Assembly (NCBI GenBank): GCA_014529385.2 | Contig: CM043953.1 | Coordinates: forward strand, 73,683,872-73,747,871 | Length of the DNA stretch: 64,000 bases | Direction of reading: 5' to 3' | Source of the DNA: Adiantum capillus-veneris | Taxonomy: Eukaryota; Streptophyta; Polypodiopsida; Polypodiales; Pteridaceae | In this document: piece by piece, positions 1-11,004 of the stretch | How the letters are laid out: every line of letters starts with the position of its first letter | Position numbering within the stretch: position 1 is the first letter of the stretch | The notes under the pieces: generated by a model | What the model was told of the DNA's origin: nothing | Seen by the model: the letters and a program-made list of their open reading frames with translations, nothing else | Databases searched by the model: none | Made by a program: the position numbers and the translations under genes

Positions 1-1128
1 GCATTGCTACCACCATGAAGGGGTAGAGAGATACTTCTCTTAGCCGAGACTCAAAAAGGATGTGGAAGAGTTTGTGCGCAATATGCCAGAAGGTCAAGTT
101 AAACAGGCATAAGGCACCGGAATTGGTATAGCCTTTACCCATACCCACCCGCCTCTGGGAAAATATTGAAATGGATTTCATTTTTGATCTCCCGAGAACA
201 CAGAATGATCACGATGATTTTCCGATTACATGGCACGTCTGAGACGATTGTCTCCGACAGAGACCCCAGATTTATGAGTTTGTTTTGGAAGGCAATTTGG
301 GAGAACATTGGCACGCGGTTGTAGTTCTCGCCATCGTTCCACTTGCAGACTGACGGGCAATCTGAGATTGCCAATTCAGTGGTTTTAGATTTATTGAAGT
401 CTTGTATCTCGGATCAGAAGACTCAATGGGAAAAGAACTTACCTTTGGTGGAATTTGCCTAGAATAACAAGATACACTCTTCGACGGGGAAGACGCCATT
501 TGAGATTGTTGAAAGTGCTGCGAAAATTCCATCCTTCTTGAGCACGAAAGATTAGATATTTGAAGCGGACGAATATTCGCAAGATTTGGATACGGCTTTT
601 GCCAAGGTTCGCGAGACTTTGCAGAAGTCTCAAGAACGACAGAAAAAGGCAGCGGATCGCCATTGTCGTGACTTGAAATTGAAGGAGGATGATTGGGTGC
701 TCTTACGTTTTGAGAAGGCACGCCTAAGAAAGAAAAAGGGAAAGGAGAGGCTTTTTTCAAAGCTTAGTATGCGATACTACGGACCTTTCCAGATCACTGA
801 AAAGAAAAATGACGTCTCCTTCCGATTGAAACTGCCAGATACTTGGAGGATCACAATGCATTGCATGTGAGTCTCTTGAAACCTGTTAAGGGTGACGTGC
901 CTGATGAGGGGAGCCTGATGAGCAACCCGAAGTGGAAGAGAATGAGAAGACCCTTGTTTTGAACAGATTTTGGCACATAAGGATATGAAGAAAGGTAAAG
1001 TCCGAAGGCGGTTCTTGGTTAAGTTCAAGAACTTTCCTGCATTTGATGCGAAGTGGATGGAGGAGGAGGACCTAGCAGATACTCCTCAGATTGTGAAACT
1101 TTACCTCGATGCTTTTGGTTTAGCATAG
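1..1128 (+). pseudogene. gypsy pol remnant: integrase and chromodomain (A1)
   Basis: Translation in shifting frames gives the end of the integrase zinc-binding region (KKDVEEFV), the first catalytic Asp block (MDFIFDLPRTQ), then a jump straight to the region just before the second catalytic Asp. The sequence between them, about 101 bp compared with A2 positions 9986-10086, is missing and the frame is lost. Downstream come the DNA-binding C-terminal region (WVLLRFEKARLRKKKGKE, 586-870) and a chromodomain (KFKNFPAFDAKWMEEEDLA) ending in a TAG at 1126-1128. Chromodomains of chromoviruses read chromatin marks to target integration. Several in-frame stops exclude function. Confidence 0.85.
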
Positions 1129-1546
1129 TCTATTCCAAACAGAACCCAGAATTCAACTTGGCCGGAGATCTGGTGCAGTATGATGCACAAGAGGGGAGTT
1201 ACTCCGCTCCTTTGTCAACAGATGCCTTGATTTTGATACTAAAGTCACTGATGTCTCTTTGAGCTTCAGGGATACTTATCCCTTAGAGCTGATAGTATTC
1301 TGCTGGATGACTTTATAAAATGGAATTTCTGATAATGATACTGAGTTGTTCTTGACTTCTTTTGAGTGCAGAAACTGATAGACGAAATGACTGCAACATT
1401 TCGGTCTTATTGATCTCGAATAGACATGGTTGCAATAGGGGTTAGTCAATCGGACATCGATGAGGTCCCGATTAGACCTAGATGTGATTGCTAGCTACAT
1501 TGCCGATAAATCATGGTCTAAGATGCGACTGAATGTTGATTGTCAT

Positions 1547-1607
1547 GTGATGTTTTGTGATGTCTAGTGATGTCCTGTGATGTCGTGTGATGTGACTGTC
1601 GATTTGG
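1547..1607 (+). repeat. short tandem GTGATGTC-type repeat in family A 3' UTR
   Basis: About five imperfect copies of a 10-12 bp unit (TGTGATGTC followed by CT, TA, CT or GT) lie between pol and the polypurine tract. The same repeat stands at the same place in A2 (11393-11447) and, reversed, in A3/A4 (28048-28110 and 33164-33227), so it is a family trait. Function unknown. Confidence 0.7.
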
Positions 1608-1727
1608 TACATGTGCTAGATGTGTCCCTAGTACGTAGGTACTAACAATCAGTGTCTGCTAAGATGGTTTATGGCTTTTGTTGGTTTTGCAGGCGTGGTC
1701 GATTACAATGCTTTTAAGAGGGGGGTA

Positions 1728-2249
1728 TGTCACAAAGTGATGACGTAGCTATCGACAACAGAAACCCTAATTTCTGCCAGAAACCCTAATTTCCGAAAAT
1801 CGCGGAGGTGGATTTTTTTTTTTTAATAATAAAATGAGCGACGCAAATCCTAGCTTTTTGCTATGCAAGGATTTTGGATGAGAGAAAGAGAGTTGAATTG
1901 CTTTATTTTAACTCTCATTGAAAGAGAGAGAGAATTTGCTTTTGCTTTCAAGCTTTTGGGGCTCTGCTTTTGGGCATCCCTTGTAACCTTTAAATTAGTG
2001 GTGAGGGCCTCACTTCTCAGAGCATCTGGACGCAGAGTCTGAGAGTGAAACCCTAACCGCTCTTGTACTTTGACATTGATTAATACATAAAGAAATACCG
2101 AAAGGGGCGCCAGTCTTTGGGGCCAATATCTCTAGGCATGGGACTCCGCCGGGCCAGTGTAAATCTATTGTGATCTGTGAATTGTTTTGAAGTGGTTATT
2201 TGGTGCTGTCGCGATTGATTCTTGACTTGGAGTGTCCAAGTCTGTTACA
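1728..2249 (+). repeat. 3' LTR of A1
   Basis: The LTR runs from TGTCACAAAGTGATGACG to CCAAGTCTGTTACA, 522 bp, with the TG...CA ends expected of an LTR. A purine-rich tract (AAGAGGGGGGTA) lies directly before it, the usual plus-strand primer. It contains two AAACCCTAA motifs near its start and the block AAAGGGGCGCCAGTCTTTGG near 2100 that is shared with other LTR families here. Confidence 0.9.
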
Positions 2250-2653
2250 TTCAACCTTATTATGACTTGATTGGGATGTGCGGTGCCCAGAGTACATAGT
2301 ACATGCACAACATTGAACAATTGTCAATAATATATGTAATTATAGATTAGAGCTCTCAAATAATTGCAAGAGTAGAAGTCAAAGATAACACTTTTCGCTT
2401 AATTCTGGCTAACAAGGCCCACCAAGGCGCTACAAAAAAACCAAAGGTGACATATACCATAATGAGAGTCGAGACTACAAGGGGGCTAAACCAGTGACCA
2501 CAATACCAAAAGATTGAAGGTGACAAATACCATAAAGATGCTAGTAGCTACAAATGTCAAAGAGGGCAAGGCTCAAGCAGCCATACAATAAGGTAAGGAT
2601 AATGAAAGTCCTAAAGTCGCAACTCTCGAGCCTCAAGACTCAAGACTCAAGAC
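2250..2653. other. non-coding spacer
   Basis: No reading frame or RNA gene is recognisable. It is an AT-rich stretch with a small CAAGACT triple repeat at its right end, next to the end of the hAT transposase remnant. It may include the 3' non-coding end of that transposon, but no terminal inverted repeat was identified. Confidence 0.4.
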
Positions 2654-4499
2654 TCAAGAGCCACTAGCTTGAGAGGCCTCCCAATTCGTAGCAGCTGGCT
2701 GTAAATCATGCACATCCTCCCATTCCTCATCATCGAGCTCTAGGCCTTGCTCGATCTCAGCCACACGAATGAAGTACCTGATGTTGGTGGATGTGTATCT
2801 CCACCTACCTGAGGAGCCTCTTTCTCCATCTCTTGCTGTGTAAAAGGATCTGTCTGTTTGTCTGTACTCTTGCAAAGCATTTCCAAATTTGCGCTGACAA
2901 AGACAAGATCATTAGCCTTCTCCACTCCAAGTCTATTCCTCTTCTTGGAAGCAATGTGGCTAAAGGTACTCCACAATTGCTCCAAGCATGAGATACTAAT
3001 TGATTGGCTGAGAATACGGATCGCCAATCTCTGAAGCTCAGGGCCATCATAGCCATAGTCCTCCCACCATAGCACTGAACCTATCTTCCTGCGATCAATC
3101 TGAGCAACTGGACTTCCAAATGACCCCCGCATCTCTCTGTACTGTCTCAACTGATCTCTGACAATGCGTCGCCCATCTCTGTCTAGAACCATCTTGTTTA
3201 AGATCTCAGTAAATTGGTTCATGACTTCTCTATGTGTCTCTTGCCCTGCACCTTGGAACTCCGAATCCACCATGTACGCTGCCCCGTGTAAAGGAGAGAC
3301 ATATGAATTCCACCTCGAGCTGCAAAGCGCATGGATCTCCTCATATCGCTCTACTTTCGGCTCAAGCTGTGCAAGTTGCTCAATCATGCAGTCCATTGCC
3401 TCATAAATCTTGCCAATGCAAGGATCCATGCCATCCAAAACTTGAAGCAAATGAACCACCTGTTTTACATGTGCGTCTAGACGCTTGAGCTCCTTCCAGA
3501 ACTCAAGATCTTTTGCCTTATCCTTGCACAAAATCCTTGCAACTCTCTTTGCATAGAGGGAGGTGGTGAACTCATCACTGATGAAGACTTGTCGGACCGC
3601 ATTTTGACATTCAGACAGCCTGTGCACAAGAAGAAAAATGAATGCGAAGCTGGTGTCTGAATACTTTAGAAGCACTTTGCCGCCCGACCTCTTGAGGTAC
3701 CACTCCGAACCAAGTTGTGATTGTTGATGAAAGTGACAATCTTCACTGCATCAGCAATGATTGGAGCGATCCAGTCTAGCTTGTCTAGCTTGCCGATGTC
3801 TTTTAGAAGGTTGTTCAAGCAGTGTGCCATGCAAAAGCACACTGTCACATAAGGATAGTGGCCTTCTATAATAGCTGCTGCTTCCCTGTTTGATGCCTCC
3901 CCATCTGTGACAAAGGCCACCACGTGTTGCTCATCGATTGATTCTATGGCTGCTGTCCACTTTGCAGAGAGGACATCGGCGGACTTTCCACTCTCGGTGG
4001 CATCATGAGAGTGCACAAAGTACATCTCTCCACTCGAGTATGCGACGAGACCATGGATAGATCTCTTCCTTGTATCGCTTCACCCCTCGGCAATGAAGGA
4101 AATGCCATGTTTTGCCCAAAGATGCTGAATATTGTGTATTGCTTGCTCCACGATAGCCTTCTCTCGATCGAGCAAAGTGGTTCGGAGAGCCTCTGAAGAT
4201 GGTGGCACATAGCCGGTGCCATACTCTGCTATCCGTTGCACCATGACTTTCCAATACTCCGACCTATTTCGATCAAACATAGAAGAGGTTAGTATCAAAA
4301 AGGCGGAAACGACGATAACGGAAGAAATGAGAGAGAAGATTGATAAATCATAAAACATACCTCGCCGTGACAAATGGGATATGGTCGTGATAGAAGAATC
4401 GGGCCACGGCAGCATCCACCTCTTCCTTCTTCTTTGGGTCCCAAGAGGTGGCAAGGGTCCTTTGGCGATGAATCGGACCCGATGAAGATCCACTGACAC
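2654..4499 (-). pseudogene. hAT-superfamily transposase, broken
   Basis: Read on the minus strand, three pieces join into one transposase. The first (4499-4080) ends in a TGA that replaces a likely CGA. The second (4025-3666) is in the same frame and matches the DUF659/hAT core, with FVTDGEASNREAAAII and the CFCMAHCLNNLLKDI block. After one frameshift near 3670 the third (3675-2740) ends in the hAT C-terminal dimerisation region (ILSQSISISCLEQLWSTFSH). hAT transposases cut and paste DNA and leave 8-bp duplications. The N-terminal BED zinc finger was not found, and neither were the transposon ends, so this is an internal or degraded copy. Family assignment rests on remembered motif patterns, not on a database search. 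Confidence 0.8.
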
Positions 4500-4893
4500 C
4501 TAAACCGGGTAGAGAGGAAGAAGGGAAAATGAGGGTCTTTGGGTCGATACCTTTGCGTGCGGGCTTGGCTTTATGGTTGAATTACTGATCCTTTTCCTCG
4601 AGCTCCTTCCTCTTCTCGATGGTTACGTTGGTGCAAAATTTCACCTCATGTCCCGGCACAGGAAGAAAGTGTGCCCTCACTGTCATGCCCCCCTTTCCGC
4701 GTGTAAGAGCATAGCTTGCATGCCCAAGCACGAGAACCTCCCGTCACCGACAAGATGCCCTTCGAGGTCATTTCATCCCACCACGACCATTCCTTCGCCT
4801 TTTGAGTGTGTTGCTCGCATGGATGGAGGGGGTTGTACGAGAAGAAGAGGCCATGGATTATCCGTGAAAGAGAGAGAGCTTGATCTTTGAGGG

Positions 4894-4931
<38 letters not shown>

Positions 4932-4943
4932 AGAGAGGGCTTG
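4500..4943. other. non-coding flank with GA tract
   Basis: No gene is recognisable. The right half is built of GAGAGCTTGA-type purine-rich repeats with a pure (GA)n run near 4895-4927. The same type of sequence resumes at 12269 on the far side of element A2, so 4944-12268 was inserted into one continuous purine-rich stretch. The last five bases, GCTTG (4939-4943), are the left target duplication. Confidence 0.6.
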
Positions 4944-6129
4944 TGTCACAAAGTGATGACGTGGTTGCCTGAGAGCAGAAACCCTAAACCCTAATTTTTG
5001 TCAAACCCTAATTTTGGAAACCCTAACCCTAAAACCTACAAACCCTAATTTCTGCCAAAAACCCTAAATGCTGAAACCCTAATTTCTGGCAGCAGTGACA
5101 TGTGGCATTTTTAAAAAAATTGCACTGTTTTGCTGACGTGGCAGGTCCGTACGGACAGTCCCGTGATTTGCGCTGACTGGATTTACGGCAGTTTTTTGGC
5201 TTGCTTTTTATCTATGCAAATTGAAGGAGAGAGAGAGAGTGAGAACTCTTTTTTGCTTTATTTTAATAAGGGGAAATTACCAAAATACCCCTCTAATTTG
5301 AGGAAATTCCCAAAATACCCCTCAAATTTCAAAAATTCCCAAAATGCCCCCGATATTTTGTCATAAATTCCCAAAATGCCCTTCAAATTTTCCAAAATTC
5401 CCAAAATACCCCTTGTTGTGAGACTAAATTTCTCGAAAAATAAATTTTTTTGTAGGTCTTCACAAGAAGAGTGATCTTGTCTATCGTACAAGATGCTAAA
5501 ACTACAATTTGAGTTGTTTACGTAGGCTTTGGAGATGAATTGCTTCATTATTTTTAGACATAATTGCCTTTTTTGCGATGGTAACTGGTGACAAATTACA
5601 TGCTAAGCACTCAAAAACGGATCTCAATTGTCAAAAACGAATGAAGATTAGAAAATCTTGAACATTCCAACCAAAATAGATACAAGGGTATTTTGGGAAT
5701 TTTTGAAATTTGAGGGGTATTTTGGGAATTTCCTCAAATTAGAGGGGTATTTTGGTAATTTTCCCTTTTAATAAAGCATAAGAGAGAGAAAGAAAGAGCC
5801 TCTGCTTTATTTTTAGGCTTTTGATTTTAAGCTTTTGGGGCTCTGCTTTTGGCAACCCTTGTAAACATTAACTATGTGGTTTGGGCTCCCACTATGTAGA
5901 GCATCTGGACACAGAGTCTGAGAGTGAGACACGATCCACTCTTGTACTTTAAACACTGATTAATACAAAAAGAAATACCAAAAGGGGCACCAGTCTTTGG
6001 GGCCAATGTCTCTAGGCACGGAACTCCGCCGGGCAAGTGTAAATCTATTGTAAATTGTGAACTGTTTTGAAGTGGTTATTTGGTGCTGTCGTGATTGATT
6101 CTTGATTTGGAGTGTCCAAGTCTGTTACA
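4944..6129 (+). repeat. 5' LTR of A2 (contains a MITE)
   Basis: TGTCACAAAG...TCTGTTACA, 1186 bp. Without the MITE at 5270-5765 and one copy of its 9-bp duplication it is 681 bp, close to the 685-bp 3' LTR. The first 150 bp carry about seven AAACCCTAA motifs. A poly-T/A region and the GGGGC-rich conserved block near 5985 follow. In an active element this LTR would hold the promoter. Confidence 0.92.
5270..5765. mobile_element. Mutator-type MITE with long terminal inverted repeats
   Basis: The left end begins GGGGAAATTACCAAAATACC and the right end is its inverted complement with one mismatch in the first 12 bases. The inverted arms extend about 80 bp and consist of repeated blocks of the type CCCAAAATACCCCTCAAATT. 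TTTTAATAA is present on both sides (5261-5269 and 5766-5774). Nine-base duplications with long inverted ends are the mark of Mutator-like elements. The 3' LTR of A2 holds the empty site (GCTTTATTTTAATAAAGC, near 11892), proving an insertion of 505 bp including the duplication. There is no transposase; the open frame on the minus strand is repeat-driven. Confidence 0.92.
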
Positions 6130-6130
6130 G

Positions 6131-6142
6131 TGGTATCAGAGC
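6131..6142 (+). other. primer-binding site of A2
   Basis: TGGTATCAGAGC one base after the 5' LTR. This matches the site used with the initiator methionine tRNA by most plant LTR retrotransposons. Confidence 0.9.
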
Positions 6143-6198
6143 ACGGCCGATTTCTCTTCTACGGGAAATTCGATCCCAATTTTTTTTCCGCAGCACCT

Positions 6199-7742
6199 AT
6201 GGCTTCACGCAAGAATCAGTCGACTCCCTCTGCATCCGGAGATGCGGGAAGGGATCACAACGAAGATTCCTGCAAGGAGTATGGCCCGCAGCGGCCTACT
6301 CAGGCGGAGCAACGAGAGATGAAGCGTCGTCAATTGATCGGCGATGCAACAAAGATGATGCTCAATTTTGCGAAGGACCCAAAATTGACAAAATATATGA
6401 GGGAGACTTCTTTTCAGGAAGTGCATGAGTAGTGGCAGAAAACCACAACACCACCCCCGAAACCCGCTCTCAAGAAACCTTTTGCTCACAAGAAATATTC
6501 AGAGAAGGAATTAGAAGAGGTGGTTGATGCACGCGTTGCTCAGCTTTTTGATGCGCAGAACAAAGCTAAAAAGCACGGCAAAAAGCAGAAGAAAGGCACT
6601 GACTTCCCGGGATATTTGGGTCGTCAGTCGACATTTGATAAGGCAAAGAAACAGAAGAAGCGTGTTCAATTTGAAGGAGTATCCAATTCTTCTTCTTCTG
6701 ATAGTTCTTCTAGCTCTTCAGATTCGAACGAAGAAGATAGAAAAGGTAAAAAGAGAAGCAAGAAACAACGCTTCGGAAAGGGCAAGAAGAAGGCAAAGAA
6801 GTCTAAATCTCGCCCAGTGAGTGATAGTTCTACAGAGGACTCGTCTACAAACAGTTCAGACTCTGATGACGGAAACTTTTATGCCAACAAGAATAATTTT
6901 TATAAAGTCAACCAGTATGACTTTCTGGAAGATAAAAGCAAGTAAGTCCGAGAGTTTAAGGAAGGTGGACAATCAATTAAATTTGACACGTTTTCAAGAT
7001 ATAAAGATGCTTCAAAGGCTTTGGCTTTTATATAGCAGTTTGACATCGCTTTCGCGGGAGGACGCTACTTAGAGCACTCCAAGATTCGGAGAGTTGCCTT
7101 TTATATTAAGGGGAATGCTCGAACTTGGTGGTCCATGCTTCTTTTAAACAAGACTGCGCCAGTTAAATGGTTGAAATTTAAGAAGCTTTTTATTTCTTCT
7201 TTGCTGATGCAAGAGTATGAACGCAATATACGAGCTGCTTGGAACCATCTTCGGATGACCAAGAGAGATACAGTGGATGCTTATTGCGAGAGATTATGGA
7301 GCTCTTTTCTACCGCCTCTTCATTCAAAAAGATCTCGTTAAGAGAACAGATTGAGTAGTTTACCTTGGGTCTACCTACAGAGATCCGAGATCACTGCTTG
7401 GAACAGAAGTCAGCTTCTATTCAGGAGTTGATGAGTCATGCGAAGCGGGTTTTGCCATTCACTCTTGCAGTCTGACCTACCCCACCGATGAGGTCATGAC
7501 ACAACGAGCCGAACAGACTTCAGCGAATGAAAGTAGAAAGAGAAAGAGGAACCCAAAAAAGAAGGATGCACGATCGCTTACTCCCGAGGAGAGCTCGCTT
7601 GATCAGGGAGGGGAAGTGCTTTGAATGCGGGGAACATGGACATATCTCCGCGAAGTGCCCTAACAAGGCACCGAATGAACAAGATGAAGAAAGGCCAGAA
7701 AGTTCTAAAGCAGTTGAGAGACGTGGCAGAAAAGGCAGATAA
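6199..7742 (+). pseudogene. gypsy gag, broken (A2)
   Basis: Gag forms the particle and packages element RNA. The start chosen is the ATG at 6199 (MASRKNQ), matching the equivalent start in A3/A4. One frame runs to 7341 with stops at 6430-6432 and 6943-6945 and a further stop near 7033; the first replaces a CAG. After a frameshift the tail carries a zinc knuckle, CFECGEHGHISAKC (about 7620-7661, C-X2-C-X4-H-X4-C), the nucleic-acid-binding end of Gag. The middle is low complexity: runs of Ser/Asp alternating with Lys/Arg (about 6685-6870). The capsid-like part contains ARTWW and LKFKKLFISS, typical of the retrotransposon gag domain. Confidence 0.85.
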
Positions 7743-8236
7743 AAAGCAGAATTGGTACCACATGGCGTGGGGCCTGAACCGAATCAAATGAATGAAAGTA
7801 CAAACTTTGCCGCTCTTGGGGCAAAGTGAAGGATCAAGAAGCTCTTTTGAAGGAGCCAAGGCCAACTTCTTTTCACTTGGAATTGGCGGCTTGATTTGGA
7901 ACTACGTCCGACAGGCCGAGGCCATAGGTGGAGGTAGTTTGAGTGGCACCCAGACGGGATGTTGCCATTACACTGAGCATTGGCAAACGTCGTTTGCAAT
8001 GACAGGGATGTTCAGGGCACGCGAGTGACGTTCTACTCGAAATCCCCTTGTACCACAAGAACTACGTCGTGGTTGACTACCGGGCCAAGAAAGCGACTTT
8101 GACAATGAAGGGCTCAGAGATTGTACTTGATGAACTTCAGTTTCTTTACTCATTCTTTTGGGAGAGAACTGAATGATGGATAAAGGTCGAATATGTTTTG
8201 ACCTGAACAAAAGAACGCCAAGATTTTTCTCCACAC
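7743..8236 (+). pseudogene. gypsy protease region, broken (A2)
   Basis: Frames shift several times. A late motif, DVLLEIPLYHKN, corresponds to the conserved Gly-containing block near the C-terminus of retropepsins, with Gly replaced by Glu here. The catalytic Asp-Ser/Thr-Gly cannot be read in any frame: at the expected place (about 7835-7885) the frames give ALLKEPRPTSF or SSFEGAKANFF. The same nucleotide defect exists in A3/A4. Confidence 0.55.
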
Positions 8237-11004
8237 TCATGCCGATTGCTTTTTAGAGGGCCTGAGGATCGTACCATTGATCTGATACCTGGAAGCACAC
8301 CACCAAACCGGCCACCTTACCGTGTGAGCCGCGCATAGAATGAAGAGATTATGAACCAAGTGAAAGACCTCTTGGCAAAAGGGTCTTGTCCAGCCTAGTA
8401 CTTCACCGTATTGCTCTCCAGTGTTGGTTTTGAAGAAAGACGGATCTTGGAGAATGTGCATCGATTATAGAGCTCTCAACAAAATCACCATCAAGAACAG
8501 ATTTTCGATTCCTAGGATCGATGATATACTCGATAGATTACAAGGATCCTCGTGCTTTAGCAAGATTGATTTGAAGAGTGGATATCATCAGATCAGAATT
8601 GTGTCGGGAGACGTCTGCAAGACAGCTTTTCGAACGACTTTTGGGTTATTTGAGTTTTTGGTGATGCCTTTTGGCTTAACCAATGCTCTTGTGACATTTA
8701 ACCGGATGATGGACAAGATTTTTCGAGAGCACAGGCTATTTGTTGGCACTTTCTTTGACGATATCATTGTTTTCTCCAAGAATGAGGCAGAACACAGAGA
8801 TCATCTGCTTCAGGTCTTTCAGGCATTACGAGATCACAAGTTAGTGATTAATGCAAAGAAAAGTGAAATTTTCCTACCAGAGATCCACTTTTTGGGACAC
8901 ATTGTCTCAGCTGCAAGAGTGCAAATGGATCCGGCCAAGATAGAGTATCCGTGATTGGCCAGATTTGAAGAATGTCCATGAAGTTAGAAGCTTCTTGGGA
9001 TTGTGTTCGTACTACAGGTGGTCCATTCGAAAGTTTGCAGAGGTTGCTTTCCCTTTGCATATCTTGACACAGAAAGGGGTCCCTTTCTCGTGGGGACCCA
9101 CAGAGGTGACTGCCTTTCAGACATTGAAAGAGAAATTGATTACGGGACCAGTTTTGACTTTGCCAGACTTGCAAAAGTCATTTGAAGTATATTGTGATGC
9201 TTGTGGTCGTAGTCTGGGTGCGGTCTTAATGCAAGAAGGCCATGTCATTGCTTACGAGAGCCGATTGTTCTCAAGGTCGGAAATGATAGCACAGATTTAT
9301 GAGAAAGAGCTTTTGGCGGTTATCCATGCTCTTACTCAGTGGCGGCATTACCTACTCGGAGTAGATTTTACTGTCTTTACAGACCATCAAAGTTTGCGCT
9401 ACTTCTTGTCACAGAAGCAGCTTTCGGAAAAGCAGATGTGGTGGGTGAACATCTCGTCACGGTTTCATTTCGAGATTGTCCATGTGCAGGGACTGAAGAA
9501 TGTGGTGGTAGATGCTTTGTCTCGGAAGCCGTTGGTTCTGGCTATTTCCGCGATACATTATAGGAGCTTCGAGGATATGGTCGACCAGTATGCCACAGAT
9601 TTTGCAGACGTTTTCACACGGATACGGGATGTGGAGACAGCAGCGGGATATTCCATTCGGGATGGCTACTTGATGAGAAAAACCATGTTGTGCGTTACAC
9701 AGCTGTTGAGGGAAAAGGTTATGACTCAATGCCACTGTCCACCTCTTACGGGTCACCGCGGCATTGCTACCACCATGAAAGGGGTAGAGAGATACTTCTT
9801 TTGGCCGAGACTCAAGAAGGATGTGGAAGAGTTTGTGCGTAGTTGCTTAGTATGCCAGAAGGTCAAGTTTGACAGGCATAAAGCACAGGGATTGTTACAG
9901 CCTTTACCCATACCCACCCGCCCCTAGGAAAGTATTGCAATGGATTTCATTTTTGATCTCCCGAGAACACAGAGTGGTCACGATGGTATTTGGATTGTTA
10001 TTGACAGATTTAGGAAGCAGGCTCATTTCATTCCAGTGAAGAAAACAGTCAAGCCGGATCACTTAGCGAGATTGTTTGTGGCCCAGATTTTCAGATTACA
10101 TGGCATGCCTGATACGATTGTCTCCGACAGGACCCCATATTTAGGAGTTTGTTTTGGAAGGCAATTTGGGAGAACATTGGCACGCGGTTGCAGTTCTCAT
10201 CATCGTTCCACCCGCAGACTGATGGGCAATCTGAGATTGCCAACTCAGTGGTTATGGATTTATTGAAGTCTTATATCTCGGATCAGAAGCCTCAGTGGGA
10301 AAAGTACTTACGTTTGGTGGAATTTGCCTACAATAACACGATACATTCTTCGATGGGGAAGGCGCCATTTGAGATTGTTGAAGGTGCTGCAAAGGTTCCA
10401 TGGACCCTTCCTAAGCACGAAAGATAAGATTTTTGAAGCGGATGAATATACGCAAGACTTAGATACGGCTTTTGCCAAGGTTCGCGAGACTTTGCAGAAT
10501 CTCAAGAACGACAGAAAAAGGCAGCGAATCGCCATCGTCGCGATTTGAAATTGAAGGAGGATGATTGGGTGCTCTTATGTTTTGAGAAGGCACGCCTGAG
10601 AAAGAAAAAGGGAAAGGAGAGGCTTTTTCCAAAGCTTAGTATGCGATACTACGGACCTTTCCAGATCTCTGAAAAGATAAATGATGTTTCCTTTAGAGAC
10701 TGAAACTACCTGATACTTGGAGGATTCACAGTGCATTTCATGCGAGTCTCTTGAAACCTTTCAAAGGTGATGTGCCTGATGATGGGGAGCCTGATGAGCA
10801 ACCCAAAGTGGAAGAAAACGAGGAGATCCTTGTTCCTGAACAAATTTTGGCACATAAACGAAGAATAAAGGTAAAGTCCGAAGGTGGTTCTTGGTTAAGT
10901 TCAAGAACTATCCTGCATTGGATGCGAAGTGGATGGAGGAGGAGTACCTAGCAGATACTCCTCAGATTGTGAAACTTTACCTCGAGGCTTTTGGTTTAGC
11001 ATAG
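8237..11004 (+). pseudogene. gypsy pol: RT, RNase H, integrase, chromodomain (A2)
   Basis: RT (8421-8954) shows [23 protein letters not shown] and the catalytic FFDD ([11 protein letters not shown]). After a frameshift, 8965-9927 gives the RT thumb, RNase H (VYCDACGRSLGAVL, YEKELLAVIHAL, TDHQSLRYF) and the integrase zinc-binding HHCC region ending CLVCQKVKFDRHK. A TAG at 9925-9927 stands where Trp is expected. The integrase core continues at 9940 (MDFIFDLP, DTIVSDR) and 10149 (TDGQSEIANS with the catalytic Glu). A chromodomain (FLVKFKNYPALDAKWMEEE) ends at the TAG 11002-11004. At least four frameshifts and stops make it inactive. Confidence 0.92.

Larger units (their letters stand above)
1..2249 (+). 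mobile_element. Ty3/gypsy chromovirus, 3' part (copy A1)
   Basis: This is the 3' end of an LTR retrotransposon whose 5' part lies outside the window. It holds a decayed integrase and chromodomain, a 3' untranslated region, a polypurine tract and a 3' LTR. It is clearly the same family as A2 (4944-12268) and A3/A4 (27354-38141). It shares with A3/A4 a deletion in the integrase core that A2 lacks, so it belongs to their subfamily. The base after the LTR begins TTCAA, the likely target duplication, but the matching 5' copy cannot be seen. It is non-functional because of several stops and frameshifts. Confidence 0.93.

Noticed and set aside
1760..1795. Interstitial telomere
   Set aside because: AAACCCTAA motifs are spaced irregularly inside LTRs and recur in every family A copy; they are not a telomere array.
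5258..5548. Minus-strand frame with repeated GYFGNF-type peptide
   Set aside because: It lies in the inverted end of the MITE and arises from its AAATACCCC repeats.
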